From an uncultured Clostridia bacterium (GTDB lineage: Bacteria; Bacillota; Clostridia; TANB77; CAG-508): 64,000 nucleotides of DNA. Positions 43,510 to 52,382 of this stretch are shown piece after piece. A model generated the notes under the pieces. That model had not been told where the DNA came from, searched no databases, and saw only the letters and a list, made by a program, of their open reading frames with translations. The position numbers were made by a program, and so were the translations under genes. The first letter of the stretch is position 1. Every line of letters starts with the position of its first letter. Location of the stretch: assembly GCA_934140005.1 (NCBI GenBank), contig CAKPBB010000005.1, positions 1 through 64,000 of the forward strand, written 5' to 3'.

Positions 43510-43516
43510 TTTTAGC

Positions 43517-43551
43517 AAATAGGCATTGATTATCTTCATGCCTATTTTTAT
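43517..43551 (+). terminator. Terminator of the membrane-anchored protein gene
   Basis: AAATAGGCAT / ATGCCTATTT stem (43517-43526 with 43538-43547) and T tract, a few bases past the stop codon. Confidence 0.8.
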
Positions 43552-43586
43552 TTATATAACAAAATCAATAACTGAAAGGATTTCTT

Positions 43587-44975
43587 ATGGTTTTTACAAG
43601 TATTAGTTTTCTATATTATTTTTTACCAATTGTGTTAATAACATATTTTATATTACCAAATAAATTTAAAAATTTTGTATTACTTGTATTTTCACTTATA
43701 TTTTATTTTTGTGGTGAACCCAAATACATTCTACTAATGATTTTAGAAAGTATTATTGCTTACATTTCCGCTATACTTATAGAGAAAAAAAATAGCAAAT
43801 TTTTATTTTTTTGTACAGTATTGATACATATCTTTTTATTAGGTATTTTCAAATACTCTAATTTTATACTTTCAAATATAAATAATTTATTTAATATAAA
43901 TATCCCATATCTAAATATTATATTACCTATTGGAATTTCTTTTTATACTTTTCAAATAATCAGTTATGAAGCTGATGTGTATGCAAAAAAAGTTAAGGCT
44001 CAAAAAAGTTTTATGAAATTAGCAACTTACATATTCTTATTTCCACAACTAATTGCTGGTCCTATTGTTCGTTACGAGACAATTGCAAACGAATTAGATA
44101 ATAGAAAAACATCTATTGAAGACTTTGCTACTGGTGCAAATCGTTTTACAATAGGTTTATCCAAAAAAGTTATTATTGCAAATTCATTAGGAGAATTATG
44201 TAATATACTTTCTAGTTCAACTGAAAAAACTATTTTATTATATTGGATATTTGCAATTAGTTATATGTTACAAATTTATTTTGACTTTTCTGGATATTCT
44301 GATATAGCAATCGGTCTAGGTAGAATCTTTGGATTTCATTTTCCAGAAAATTTCAATTATCCTTATACAGCAACAAGCATTACAGATTTTTGGAGAAAAT
44401 GGCATATTTCATTAAGTTCATGGTTTAGAGATTATGTCTATATTCCTTTAGGTGGAAATCGTAAAGGAATGAAAATTCAAATTAGAAATATTCTTATTGT
44501 TTGGACATTAACTGGTATATGGCATGGTGCTAACTGGAATTTTGTTGTCTGGGGATTGATGTTTGGAATTATACTAATTATAGAAAAATTTATAATTGGT
44601 AAATATTTAGATAAACTTCCTACAATAATTAAAAGATTATATACTTTGTTTATTGTTATGATAAGCTTCGTTATTTTTCAAGCTGAAAATTTAAAACAAG
44701 CTTTTTCATTGGTTAAAGGATTATTGGGATTAAATGAAAAGATTTTCTTTAATTCGTTCATTTTGTACTATTTAAAAGGTTATATATTTGTTTTGATTTT
44801 AGGAATAATATTTGCCACACCAATTTTACAAAAAATTTGGATAAAATTACAAAATAGTAAATTAAATAAAATATTGAACTTTATTCAACCATTTTGTATG
44901 ATAATACTATTGCTACTTGTCACTACTTTTCTTGTTGATAATTCATACAATCCATTTTTATATTTTAGATTTTAG
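43587..44975 (+). CDS. MBOAT acyltransferase (AlgI/DltB-like)
   Basis: A 462-residue polytopic membrane O-acyltransferase that moves acyl groups across the membrane to an extracellular polymer. About ten hydrophobic helices are visible. Motifs are P-L-G-G-N-R-K-G, W-R-K-W-H-I-S-L-S-S-W-F-R-D-Y and the catalytic-His block G-I-W-H-G-A-N-W-N-F (about residue 313). The start follows GAAAGG. The next gene encodes its DHHW/AlgJ-like partner. The target polymer is unknown; no alginate genes are present. Confidence 0.9.
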   Translation: MVFTSISFLYYFLPIVLITYFILPNKFKNFVLLVFSLIFYFCGEPKYILLMILESIIAYISAILIEKKNSKFLFFCTVLIHIFLLGIFKYSNFILSNINNLFNINIPYLNIILPIGISFYTFQIISYEADVYAKKVKAQKSFMKLATYIFLFPQLIAGPIVRYETIANELDNRKTSIEDFATGANRFTIGLSKKVIIANSLGELCNILSSSTEKTILLYWIFAISYMLQIYFDFSGYSDIAIGLGRIFGFHFPENFNYPYTATSITDFWRKWHISLSSWFRDYVYIPLGGNRKGMKIQIRNILIVWTLTGIWHGANWNFVVWGLMFGIILIIEKFIIGKYLDKLPTIIKRLYTLFIVMISFVIFQAENLKQAFSLVKGLLGLNEKIFFNSFILYYLKGYIFVLILGIIFATPILQKIWIKLQNSKLNKILNFIQPFCMIILLLLVTTFLVDNSYNPFLYFRF

Positions 44976-44984
44976 GAGTAATTT

Positions 44985-46067
44985 ATGAATAACAAACACA
45001 AAAATATTATAACAACAGTATTATTTACTTTTTTCTTTTGTATAATGTTTATTTTTAATATTGTGAAAAGTGATGAAAAAGTTTCTATTTCAGAAAGAAG
45101 AAATTTAACACAATTTCCTAGTTTTTCGTATAAAAGCCTATTTGATGGTACTTTTTTCAATAAATTTGATAGCTATGCAACAGACCAATTTGTAGAAAGA
45201 GAAAGTTTTAGAAAAGCTAAAGTCAATTTAGATTTAATGTTTAAACATAATTATCATGATATTTATGTTTATAATAAATATTTAGTAGAACAACTATATC
45301 CTTTTTCTGAAAAATCTTTACTAAATTTGACTACAAAAATTTCAAAGATAAAAGATTTATATTTAAAAGATAATAATATATATTTTTCTATTATTCCAGA
45401 CAAGAATTACTTTGTAAATAATGGAAATTTAAAAATTGATTATAGTCTGCTAGAGAAAAAAATGTGTGATAATCTATCTTTCGCAAATTATATAAATATT
45501 TTTGATAAATTAAACTTATCTGATTATTATAAAACTGATAGTCATTGGAAAAGTGAAAATTTAGAAATTATTGCAAGTACTTTATTAAACTCAATGAACA
45601 ATAATGAAGTAATCCCAAATAGTTATGCAAGTTCAGTTTCTGATTTCAAAGGTGTATATGCAAGTAGATTGCCTATAAAAACAGATTATGACGAAATTAA
45701 AATAATAAACAATAATTATATTGAAAATGCAATTGTATTTAATCCAATAAAAAATGAATATTCTAAAATCTATAATTATAATAAATTAAAAAGTCTTGAT
45801 AAATATGATATCTACCTTTCTGGTGCTGAACCATTACTTACAATTACAAGCTCACTTGCATCTACTGAAAAAGAATTAATTATATTTCGTGATTCCTTTG
45901 GAAGTAGCTTAACACCATGGCTAATTTTAGCTTACAAAAATATCACATTAGTTGATACAAGATACATTTCACCAGTATTATTAAAAGACTATATAGATTT
46001 TGAAAACGCTGATATTTTATTCTTATATAGCTCAACTATTATCAATAATAGCTATACTTTAAAGTAA
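44985..46067 (+). CDS. DHHW/AlgJ-like acyl transfer protein
   Basis: A 360-residue protein with one N-terminal membrane helix (about 7-27) and an extracellular SGNH-like domain. The motif K-T-D-S-H-W (about residue 185) holds the Asp and His of the family, and I-F-R-D-S-F-G-S-S (near the C-terminus) has the Ser of the catalytic site. In AlgJ-type systems this protein finishes acyl transfer started by the MBOAT protein. The start follows AGGAG nine bases after the upstream stop, so the two are an operon. Confidence 0.85.
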   Translation: MNNKHKNIITTVLFTFFFCIMFIFNIVKSDEKVSISERRNLTQFPSFSYKSLFDGTFFNKFDSYATDQFVERESFRKAKVNLDLMFKHNYHDIYVYNKYLVEQLYPFSEKSLLNLTTKISKIKDLYLKDNNIYFSIIPDKNYFVNNGNLKIDYSLLEKKMCDNLSFANYINIFDKLNLSDYYKTDSHWKSENLEIIASTLLNSMNNNEVIPNSYASSVSDFKGVYASRLPIKTDYDEIKIINNNYIENAIVFNPIKNEYSKIYNYNKLKSLDKYDIYLSGAEPLLTITSSLASTEKELIIFRDSFGSSLTPWLILAYKNITLVDTRYISPVLLKDYIDFENADILFLYSSTIINNSYTLK

Positions 46068-46088
46068 AAGTTCTAGCTATTACAATTT

Positions 46089-46114
46089 AAAGATGGAATT
46101 TAATTTCCATCTTT
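46089..46114. terminator. Shared terminator between convergent genes
   Basis: AAAGATGGAA / TTCCATCTTT stem (46089-46098 with 46105-46114) and a T-rich tract on the plus strand. The folC stop lies in its loop region, so it serves both strands. Confidence 0.75.
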
Positions 46115-47392
46115 ATTCTTCTTTATTAGATTTACAACATCTCCATATACATAAAAACTACCAATTACAAAATAAACAGTATCATCTTTTTGTTGCATAC
46201 TATTTGCTATTGCTTCATCTAATTCATATTTATAAATTCTATTTTTTTCTATATTTTCACTCATACAATTATATAATTCTTCTTTTGTTGTATATCTTTC
46301 TACATCATTGCCAGAAGTCATAATAAATATTGCTTCTCTATCTTTTGATAATAATTCTAGCATCTTTTTATAGTCTTTTCTATTTAATATAGATACTATA
46401 TAAACTCTTTTTCTATTTGAATAATACATATTTATTGTATCTAGTAAATTTATTATTGCAGGCTCATTATGTGCACCATCAAAAATAATTTCTGGATTAC
46501 TATTTAATTTTTCTAATCTTCCCTTATGAATTACTGTACTTAATCCTTCTAATATACTAGTATCAGTTATTTTATATCCATAGTTTCTTATAATCTTAAT
46601 TGCTTCAATACAAATACTTGCATTTTTTATTTGTGCTCTTCCTTTTAAATTTATTTTTATGTCTTTCATATCCTTATAATTAAAATATTGAAAATTTTCA
46701 TCAAATCTATAGCTAGATATGTCATTATTACTTATAATATGAAGTTTATTATTTTTACTATTACATGTTCTAATAAATACATCATTCACATCTTTTTCTT
46801 GTTCAAATATTACCGTTTGTGAATCATCTTTAATTATACCTGCTTTTTGTACTGCAATTTCAGGCAATGTTTTCCCTAAAATATTAAGATGGTCATAACC
46901 TATTGATGTAATTATTGAAACTAGTGGTTTACTTATAATATTAGTACAATCATATAATCCACCTAATCCTGTTTCTAAAACAACAAAATCTACATTATTT
47001 CTGTAAAAATACAATAAAGCCATTGTTGTTTCTAATTCAAATAGTGTAATATCAACCTCTTCTATTTTATTATATTCTTCAATTAGTGGTTGTAACTCTT
47101 TAATTATATTTGCCATTTCTTCATCTGAAATTTCTACACCATTTATGCTTATTCTTTCATTATATCTTACCAAGTGTGGTGATAAAAATTTTCCAACTTT
47201 ATAGCCTTGCTTTTCCAAAATATTAGCCATCATTTCTGTACAACTACCTTTTCCATTTGTTCCAGCAATATGGATAAATTTCATTTGTTGTTCAAAGTTA
47301 TTAAATTTTTTCATAAAAAATTCCATAGCTTTTAATGATGGATTCTTTGTACCTTTAAAAAAATTATTTAAATATTCATCTATATTTAGCAT
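46100..47392 (-). CDS. folC: Folylpolyglutamate / dihydrofolate synthase
   Basis: Adds glutamates to folates and joins dihydropteroate to glutamate. The 430 residues show the P-loop H-I-A-G-T-N-G-K-G-S, F-L-S-P-H-L-V-R-Y-N-E-R-I, E-T-G-L-G-G-L-Y-D-C-T-N and F-D-G-A-H-N-E-P-A. The start at 47392 follows GGAAGAG. Stand-alone gene; lysR remnants follow upstream on the same strand. Confidence 0.94.
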   Translation of the reverse strand: MLNIDEYLNNFFKGTKNPSLKAMEFFMKKFNNFEQQMKFIHIAGTNGKGSCTEMMANILEKQGYKVGKFLSPHLVRYNERISINGVEISDEEMANIIKELQPLIEEYNKIEEVDITLFELETTMALLYFYRNNVDFVVLETGLGGLYDCTNIISKPLVSIITSIGYDHLNILGKTLPEIAVQKAGIIKDDSQTVIFEQEKDVNDVFIRTCNSKNNKLHIISNNDISSYRFDENFQYFNYKDMKDIKINLKGRAQIKNASICIEAIKIIRNYGYKITDTSILEGLSTVIHKGRLEKLNSNPEIIFDGAHNEPAIINLLDTINMYYSNRKRVYIVSILNRKDYKKMLELLSKDREAIFIMTSGNDVERYTTKEELYNCMSENIEKNRIYKYELDEAIANSMQQKDDTVYFVIGSFYVYGDVVNLIKKNKDGN

Positions 47393-47417
47393 TATTCTCT
47401 TCCTTAAACATTTTATA

Positions 47418-48282
47418 TTAAATTTTAAAATATTCTTTGATTTCTTTTATAAAATCATTTAATTCCTTAAATTTATTTGAGTTTGTAAAATATCCAAATT
47501 CAATTTCTTCCAACTTAGGCTGTATATTTACTTCAACCAAATTTAGTCTTTCTAGTTCTTCACTTTTTACATATTCTTTTGTTATCACACCTAAAGCTTG
47601 TCCTGAACTAGCGCATTCTAATATAGTTTTATAGCTACTATTCTTAAAGTTTATTTTAATTTCACTTGTTAATCGTTTTATATTTTCTACTGTTTGTGCA
47701 TAGCTCCTTGGCACATACATAATTTGATTTTCTAATTCTTCAAGCTGTACTGTTCTTGTTGCAAATTCTGAATTTTTACTTACTATAATGATATCATGTA
47801 AATAACCAATTTTATTATATTTTATTTCTTTATACACATTTGTATCATACTTTTTAGAAAATACAATATCCAATTCTCCGTTCTTTTAGCATTTGCATCA
47901 TCTTTGACGTTTCTTCACATACTAAATTCAAATTGATGTTTGGATGTTTTAGTGAATAATGATTTATAATATCTCCAAAAACACAACTTCCTAAATGATT
48001 ATGTGTACCTATATTTATAACTTTTTCAATGCCAAATTGTTCATCAATTTTATTCAGTTCACTAATTGGCAATTTTACTTTATTATATAGTTCTTTTCCT
48101 ATTTCTGTTAATTCTAATCCCTTACTTTTTCTTATAAATAATTTTAATGATAACTGATTTTCTAAATTCTTTATATATTTTGTAACAGCTGGTTGTGAAA
48201 TATTTAGTCTTTCACTTGCTTTAGTTATACTTTCTTCTTCAGCTACAACTACAAAGATTCTATATAGTTCAAAATCTATCAT
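47418..48282 (-). pseudogene. LysR-family regulator with a frameshift
   Basis: A LysR transcription regulator of about 287 residues when joined. The start at 48282 (M-I-D-F-E-L-Y-R-I-F) follows GGGAG. The HTH reads S-I-T-K-A-S-E-R-L-N-I-S-Q-P-A-V-T-K-Y-I. The first frame ends M-L-K-E-R-R-I-G-Y-C-I-F at 47854; removing one A (plus-strand T near 47877) continues as E-R-E-L-D-I-V-F-S-K-K with the effector-binding domain to 47418. The target is unknown; the adjacent radical-SAM operon is a candidate. Confidence 0.8.
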
Positions 48283-48322
48283 ATTTTGATTCTCCCAACT
48301 CAAATTTCTTTTATCCTTATAT

Positions 48323-48363
48323 CACAAAAGCCTGAAATATTCAACATATTTCAGACTTCTGTG
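48323..48363 (-). terminator. Terminator of the radical-SAM operon
   Basis: A long stem (8 + 9 bp with interruptions; 48323-48340 with 48346-48363) about 55 bases beyond the last operon gene, with the core CTGAAATAT / ATATTTCAG. Confidence 0.65.
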
Positions 48364-48418
48364 CTTAAATTCAATAAAATATTAAATTATACATTATAGT
48401 TACTTTCGTTTTCCAACT

Positions 48419-49405
48419 CTAAACAAGTTTAAGTAAACAACTAAAAGCCTCCTTTATCTCCTCTTCTTCACAATCTTCTAAAGAAAAATAAAGATTTTCA
48501 TTCTTGCAGCCTGACAAATGCAAGGTTAAATTTGAAGACAAAAGTAAGCTAAACACTCCTTCTTGACATTCTCCTAGCCTGTAATACTTACAGGTTCTTT
48601 TACAAAATTCTGTATATCTTGTACCTCTACTCGAATCTTTTACCTGAACCCAATTATCACCACGAAAATAGACACTCATTGGAATTCCATTTCCTTTTCC
48701 AATCAAGCCTGTTGTCCATTCACTCTGTGAGTCATTGGCAATAGCACTTAAAAATTCAGAAAAGTCACTCATTGGTGTATATAGCTTAGACCAAAATTCA
48801 GTAGCTTCATTGCCACACAAATTTTTACCATTTCCAAAATATTCTGTATATAAGTTTAAGTCTAACAATTTTACATTTATATGTAATTCATCAATTGCTT
48901 TCAATACCAACTTTCTTATTTCTTTTTCATTTATTCTAGTAACAACAATATTATATCTCACAGATATTCCATTTTCTTTTAATGCTCTAGTTATATTTAT
49001 TACATCTTCTGAAAGATACTTTGGAAAATGCTGTCCATTCAGAAATTGAGAGATACTATCAACACTAAAAACAATGTCTAATCGTTCTCTATATTTTGTT
49101 AACACATCAGTATATTTTAAAATATCAAAGCCATTAGTATTCACTCTAACTTTTGTTCCATCAAACTTCATGATATATTCAATCAGTTCTCCAAAATAAG
49201 AAACTATAGTTGGTTCACCACCAGTAATTCTAAAATTTTTAATTCCGATTTCGTATCCAATTTTTATTATGTTTTTTAATCTATCAAACGGTATTGTCCG
49301 TTGTTCTTTCGTTATACTCTCTCCTCCTTCTTTGCAATAAAAACATTTGTAGTTACAGTAAGTAGTTAATGCGATTGCCAAATAAGTATTTACCTGCTTT
49401 TTCAT
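48419..49405 (-). CDS. MoaA-like radical-SAM protein
   Basis: A 328-residue radical-SAM enzyme. C-N-Y-K-C-F-Y-C (Cys 17, 21, 24) binds the SAM cluster, I-T-G-G-E-P-T follows, and a C-terminal set F-C-K-R-T-C-K-Y-Y-R-L-G-E-C resembles the second cluster of MoaA. The first part keeps R-I-T-G-G-E-P and V-N-T-N-G. MoaA partner genes are absent, so a different substrate is likely. It is last in the 51.7 to 48.4 kb operon; start at 49405 follows GGGAGG. Specific role unknown. Confidence 0.8.
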   Translation of the reverse strand: MKKQVNTYLAIALTTYCNYKCFYCKEGGESITKEQRTIPFDRLKNIIKIGYEIGIKNFRITGGEPTIVSYFGELIEYIMKFDGTKVRVNTNGFDILKYTDVLTKYRERLDIVFSVDSISQFLNGQHFPKYLSEDVINITRALKENGISVRYNIVVTRINEKEIRKLVLKAIDELHINVKLLDLNLYTEYFGNGKNLCGNEATEFWSKLYTPMSDFSEFLSAIANDSQSEWTTGLIGKGNGIPMSVYFRGDNWVQVKDSSRGTRYTEFCKRTCKYYRLGECQEGVFSLLLSSNLTLHLSGCKNENLYFSLEDCEEEEIKEAFSCLLKLV

Positions 49406-49524
49406 AAGATTTCCTCCCGATAATTATCAGCATCAGTTTCGACTCTAACGATAATATTATTTTAATACAAATATATTATTTTTTGAAATACATATATATT
49501 ATTCAGGCATAACTAAATGGAATA

Positions 49525-50085
49525 TCATATATTTTTATTTTTGATAGAATTGTCACAAAATTCCTCTGCAAGTATATCCATTTCAATACTATCATAATAT
49601 TTTCCATTTATATATTTGCATTTTCTTCTTCTTCCATATTCCTTAAAACCACATTTTTGATAGCATTTCAAAGCTCTTTCATTAAAACTCATCAAATTAA
49701 GTTTTATATTATTTAAATTCAAGTAATTAAATCCATAGTCTAATATCATTTTTATAGCTTCAGTTCCATATCCTTTATTTCTATATTCTTTATCACCAAT
49801 AAAAATTCCTAATGTTGCTGTTCTATTTATAAAATCATGTTCTTCTAAACTGACAGTACCTATTAACTTATCATTTTCTAATGTTACGATAAAGAAACCA
49901 TAATTTTTATTCATATTATCCTCAAAATATTTCTTCTCGCTTTCCAATGTTGTTATATATGCACTTCTGCCAATATAATCTGTTGTTTCAAAATCATTTA
50001 ACCATTCAGTAAATTTTTCTACATCATCACCATTACGTGGTGATAAATAAATTCTTTCACCTATCAACTTCTTAAAATATTTCAT
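49525..50085 (-). CDS. GNAT acetyltransferase (RimJ/RimL-like)
   Basis: A 186-residue N-acetyltransferase with I-G-D-K-E-Y-R-N-K-G-Y-G-T-E-A-I-K (acetyl-CoA loop) and S-F-N-E-R-A-L-K-C-Y-Q-K-C-G-F. It opens K-L-I-G-E-R-I-Y-L-S-P, typical of RimL-like proteins and antibiotic or peptide acetylases. Start ATG at 50085 with AGGAG nine bases upstream. It lies between the two radical-SAM genes and may acetylate a product of that operon. Confidence 0.85.
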   Translation of the reverse strand: MKYFKKLIGERIYLSPRNGDDVEKFTEWLNDFETTDYIGRSAYITTLESEKKYFEDNMNKNYGFFIVTLENDKLIGTVSLEEHDFINRTATLGIFIGDKEYRNKGYGTEAIKMILDYGFNYLNLNNIKLNLMSFNERALKCYQKCGFKEYGRRRKCKYINGKYYDSIEMDILAEEFCDNSIKNKNI

Positions 50086-50114
50086 TACAATCAACTCCTG
50101 TTATTTTTATAGAA

Positions 50115-51044
50115 CTATTTTTCACTAGATATTTTATTTTGCACTAATTGTCCACATCCAATTTCTTCATTAGATATATTACCAAAAGAATAACATTCAA
50201 ATCCATTATCTTTTAATTTCTTCTCAATTTCTCTTAATCTATCAAATGTTGGAGATACATATCCATATTTTTCTGCTTGTTTTGTATAATTTAAAAATGA
50301 TATTCTTACTTCTATTTTATTCTTAACAGGTGATAAAATCTTTATAAATTCCTCTACCTGTTCATCACTATCATTAATTCCACACATTCCAAGCATATTT
50401 ACTTTTACTCTACACTTGTTATATTTAGCATTTTCTTTATATTTTATTGCTTCTAGTACATTATTATAAAAAGAGTAATTTAATGGAAGATTCTTTACAA
50501 TTTTCTTTAGCTCTGTACTATTTGAAGAATAAAAAGGTAATTGTAATGTTTTAATTCTTAAATTTAAATTTTCCCAATATTCAAAGCATTTAGGATCATA
50601 TCCAAATGTTCCAATTATAAAAGTCACATGAGAATATTTTTCTTGAACTTCACTCATAAATTGTCCTGTTTGTCTATAAACAATTGATGGCTCACCAATA
50701 CCAGTAAAACTTATACAAAACTTTTCATAATCATTTGGATCAATATTATTATCACCAAGCATAATATTAACCTGTTCCCAAAAATCTTCTGATTTTAACA
50801 TATATGGTGCTTTTTCTAATGCACCAGAAGCACAAAATTGACAACCAACTGGACAATTGTACATATTGCTTAGTTCTAAAAGAAATTCAACAACCGTACC
50901 ATCTTTTATGTGCCATATTACCATTGCTTCAATTATACGATTATTTTCATCACTTAATAAATATCTAATTATTTTCTGATAATTCCAATTTCTCGAATTA
51001 AAAGGATGTTCTTTTTCAATTTTTTCAACTATTTTTAAATTCAT
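50115..51044 (-). CDS. RlmN/Cfr-like radical-SAM protein lacking one key Cys
   Basis: A 309-residue enzyme, shorter than RlmN (about 350-385). C-P-V-G-C-Q-F-C (Cys 64, 68, 71) binds the cluster and F-T-G-I-G-E-P-S matches the RlmN G-M-G-E-P block. The C-terminal G-C-G-Q-L (Cys 297) matches the methyl-carrying Cys of RlmN/Cfr (A-A-C-G-Q-L). The other catalytic Cys, seven residues before the first cluster Cys in E. coli RlmN, is replaced (Glu at that place). It may therefore act on another target or with another outcome. Its ribosome site lies inside the last codons of the upstream gene. Confidence 0.8.
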   Translation of the reverse strand: MNLKIVEKIEKEHPFNSRNWNYQKIIRYLLSDENNRIIEAMVIWHIKDGTVVEFLLELSNMYNCPVGCQFCASGALEKAPYMLKSEDFWEQVNIMLGDNNIDPNDYEKFCISFTGIGEPSIVYRQTGQFMSEVQEKYSHVTFIIGTFGYDPKCFEYWENLNLRIKTLQLPFYSSNSTELKKIVKNLPLNYSFYNNVLEAIKYKENAKYNKCRVKVNMLGMCGINDSDEQVEEFIKILSPVKNKIEVRISFLNYTKQAEKYGYVSPTFDRLREIEKKLKDNGFECYSFGNISNEEIGCGQLVQNKISSEK

Positions 51045-51049
51045 ATCAC

Positions 51050-51676
51050 TTACTCCTCGATTACATTATTTTGTAGTTTTTCAACATTTGATTCTATTGA
51101 TAATAAATATGGAATATCACTTGCTAATTCTACTCCATCTAATTCTCTTATAGAAGAATCTAATGGCATTATCTTTTGCTCATATAATTTTTGATTTATC
51201 AATTCACTAAAATCATTCACTCTATCAGCAACATAATTTTCAAAATAATATAAAGTCCACACATTCTTTGATTTAGAATATTTTAATTCAAAAATTGGAA
51301 GTAATTCCGTACTTATATTAACATCTCTTAAATTAAAAGTCCTTTTATATTCATCAATTAAAATTTGCTTTCTTATATTCTTTGTATTCCCCTTTTCATC
51401 TTCATATATCTTTTTATAAACTTTTTGATATTCTTCAATCAATTCCCTATAGGTTATATTTTCTTTATTAAAGTTGTATTCATCTATTGTAAATTTATGG
51501 TTTAATTCGAAAAAAGAATATAAGCAATTCCAAGTATTTGGATTTGTATTATATACGATAATTCCATTTTTATCATTATAACTAACATTGGTATATAAAT
51601 TCATGGCACTGTCTAATCTAGTAGGCATCATTTCTTTAGGTACTTGATCATCTAAAATATTCTTAGTAATAATCAT
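51050..51676 (-). CDS. Unknown protein leading the radical-SAM operon
   Basis: A 208-residue soluble protein I do not recognise. Start at 51676 follows GGAGGA. It has P-T-R-L-D-S-A-M-N-L-Y-T-N-V near the N-terminus, a single Cys (W-N-C-L-Y-S), a Lys/Tyr-rich middle, and a helical acidic end (S-N-V-E-K-L-Q-N-N-V-I-E-E). Stop and start of the next gene are six bases apart, so it is tightly coupled to the RlmN-like enzyme and could be its substrate, partner or regulator. No homologue family is claimed. Confidence 0.7.
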   Translation of the reverse strand: MIITKNILDDQVPKEMMPTRLDSAMNLYTNVSYNDKNGIIVYNTNPNTWNCLYSFFELNHKFTIDEYNFNKENITYRELIEEYQKVYKKIYEDEKGNTKNIRKQILIDEYKRTFNLRDVNISTELLPIFELKYSKSKNVWTLYYFENYVADRVNDFSELINQKLYEQKIMPLDSSIRELDGVELASDIPYLLSIESNVEKLQNNVIEE

Positions 51677-51761
51677 AAATCTCCTCCTTATTTTTTGCAT
51701 ACAACTATCTCAAAAATACAAAACTATTATACATTAAAATGCAATTTCTTTCTATATCTAA

Positions 51762-51789
51762 TTGAAAATATATATTAAAATGATATAAT
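51762..51789 (+). promoter_or_regulatory. Promoter of the divergent acetyltransferase gene
   Basis: TTGAAA (51762-51767), 16-base spacer and TATAAT (51784-51789) on the plus strand. The divergent operon on the minus strand starts about 110 bases away. Confidence 0.6.
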
Positions 51790-51835
51790 GAACTTACTAA
51801 AAATGTTTAATATAAAATTAATGGAGGGAATTTTT

Positions 51836-52342
51836 ATGAATTTAGTTTATAAGAAAATAGAAGAAAAAGATAAGAAACAATTATTTAATCTTATTGATGT
51901 TGTTTTAAAAGGATTGCCTGATCCAGCACATTTTATTCCATACGAACAATGGGAATTAGATAGTATGTTTGATGATGTAAATTATGCTCCTTTATATGGT
52001 GCTTATGATGGCGAAAACCTTGTCGGAATGGCACAACTATATATTTCACAAGAGATGTTAGCAGATTTTAAAGATGAATTTGATTTAACAAATTTTAAAG
52101 TTTGCGAATTAGGTGGCAATTTAGTTCTACCTGAATATAGAGGAAATGGAATTACTACTAAATTACAAACTATTGAATTACAATTAGCAAAAGATTTAGG
52201 ATTTGACTACATAATATCTATGGCTCATCCAGATAATATTGGAAGTTGTAAAACTCTTGAAAAAGTTGGCTTAAAATTTGTAAAAGAAACCACCCTATCA
52301 AATGGATTTTTAAGAAAATTGTATATGTTAAAATTAAAATAA
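51836..52342 (+). CDS. GNAT acetyltransferase
   Basis: A 168-residue GNAT protein with P-E-Y-R-G-N-G-I-T-T-K-L (acetyl-CoA loop) and A-H-P-D-N-I-G-S-C-K-T-L-E-K-V-G-L. Start at 51836 with GGAGGG upstream. Substrate unknown; the next gene (40 bases later) encodes a beta-lactamase-like hydrolase. Confidence 0.85.
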   Translation: MNLVYKKIEEKDKKQLFNLIDVVLKGLPDPAHFIPYEQWELDSMFDDVNYAPLYGAYDGENLVGMAQLYISQEMLADFKDEFDLTNFKVCELGGNLVLPEYRGNGITTKLQTIELQLAKDLGFDYIISMAHPDNIGSCKTLEKVGLKFVKETTLSNGFLRKLYMLKLK

Positions 52343-52382
52343 TTTAAATAGTATTCTAAACTTGGTGATAGGAGGATACAAT

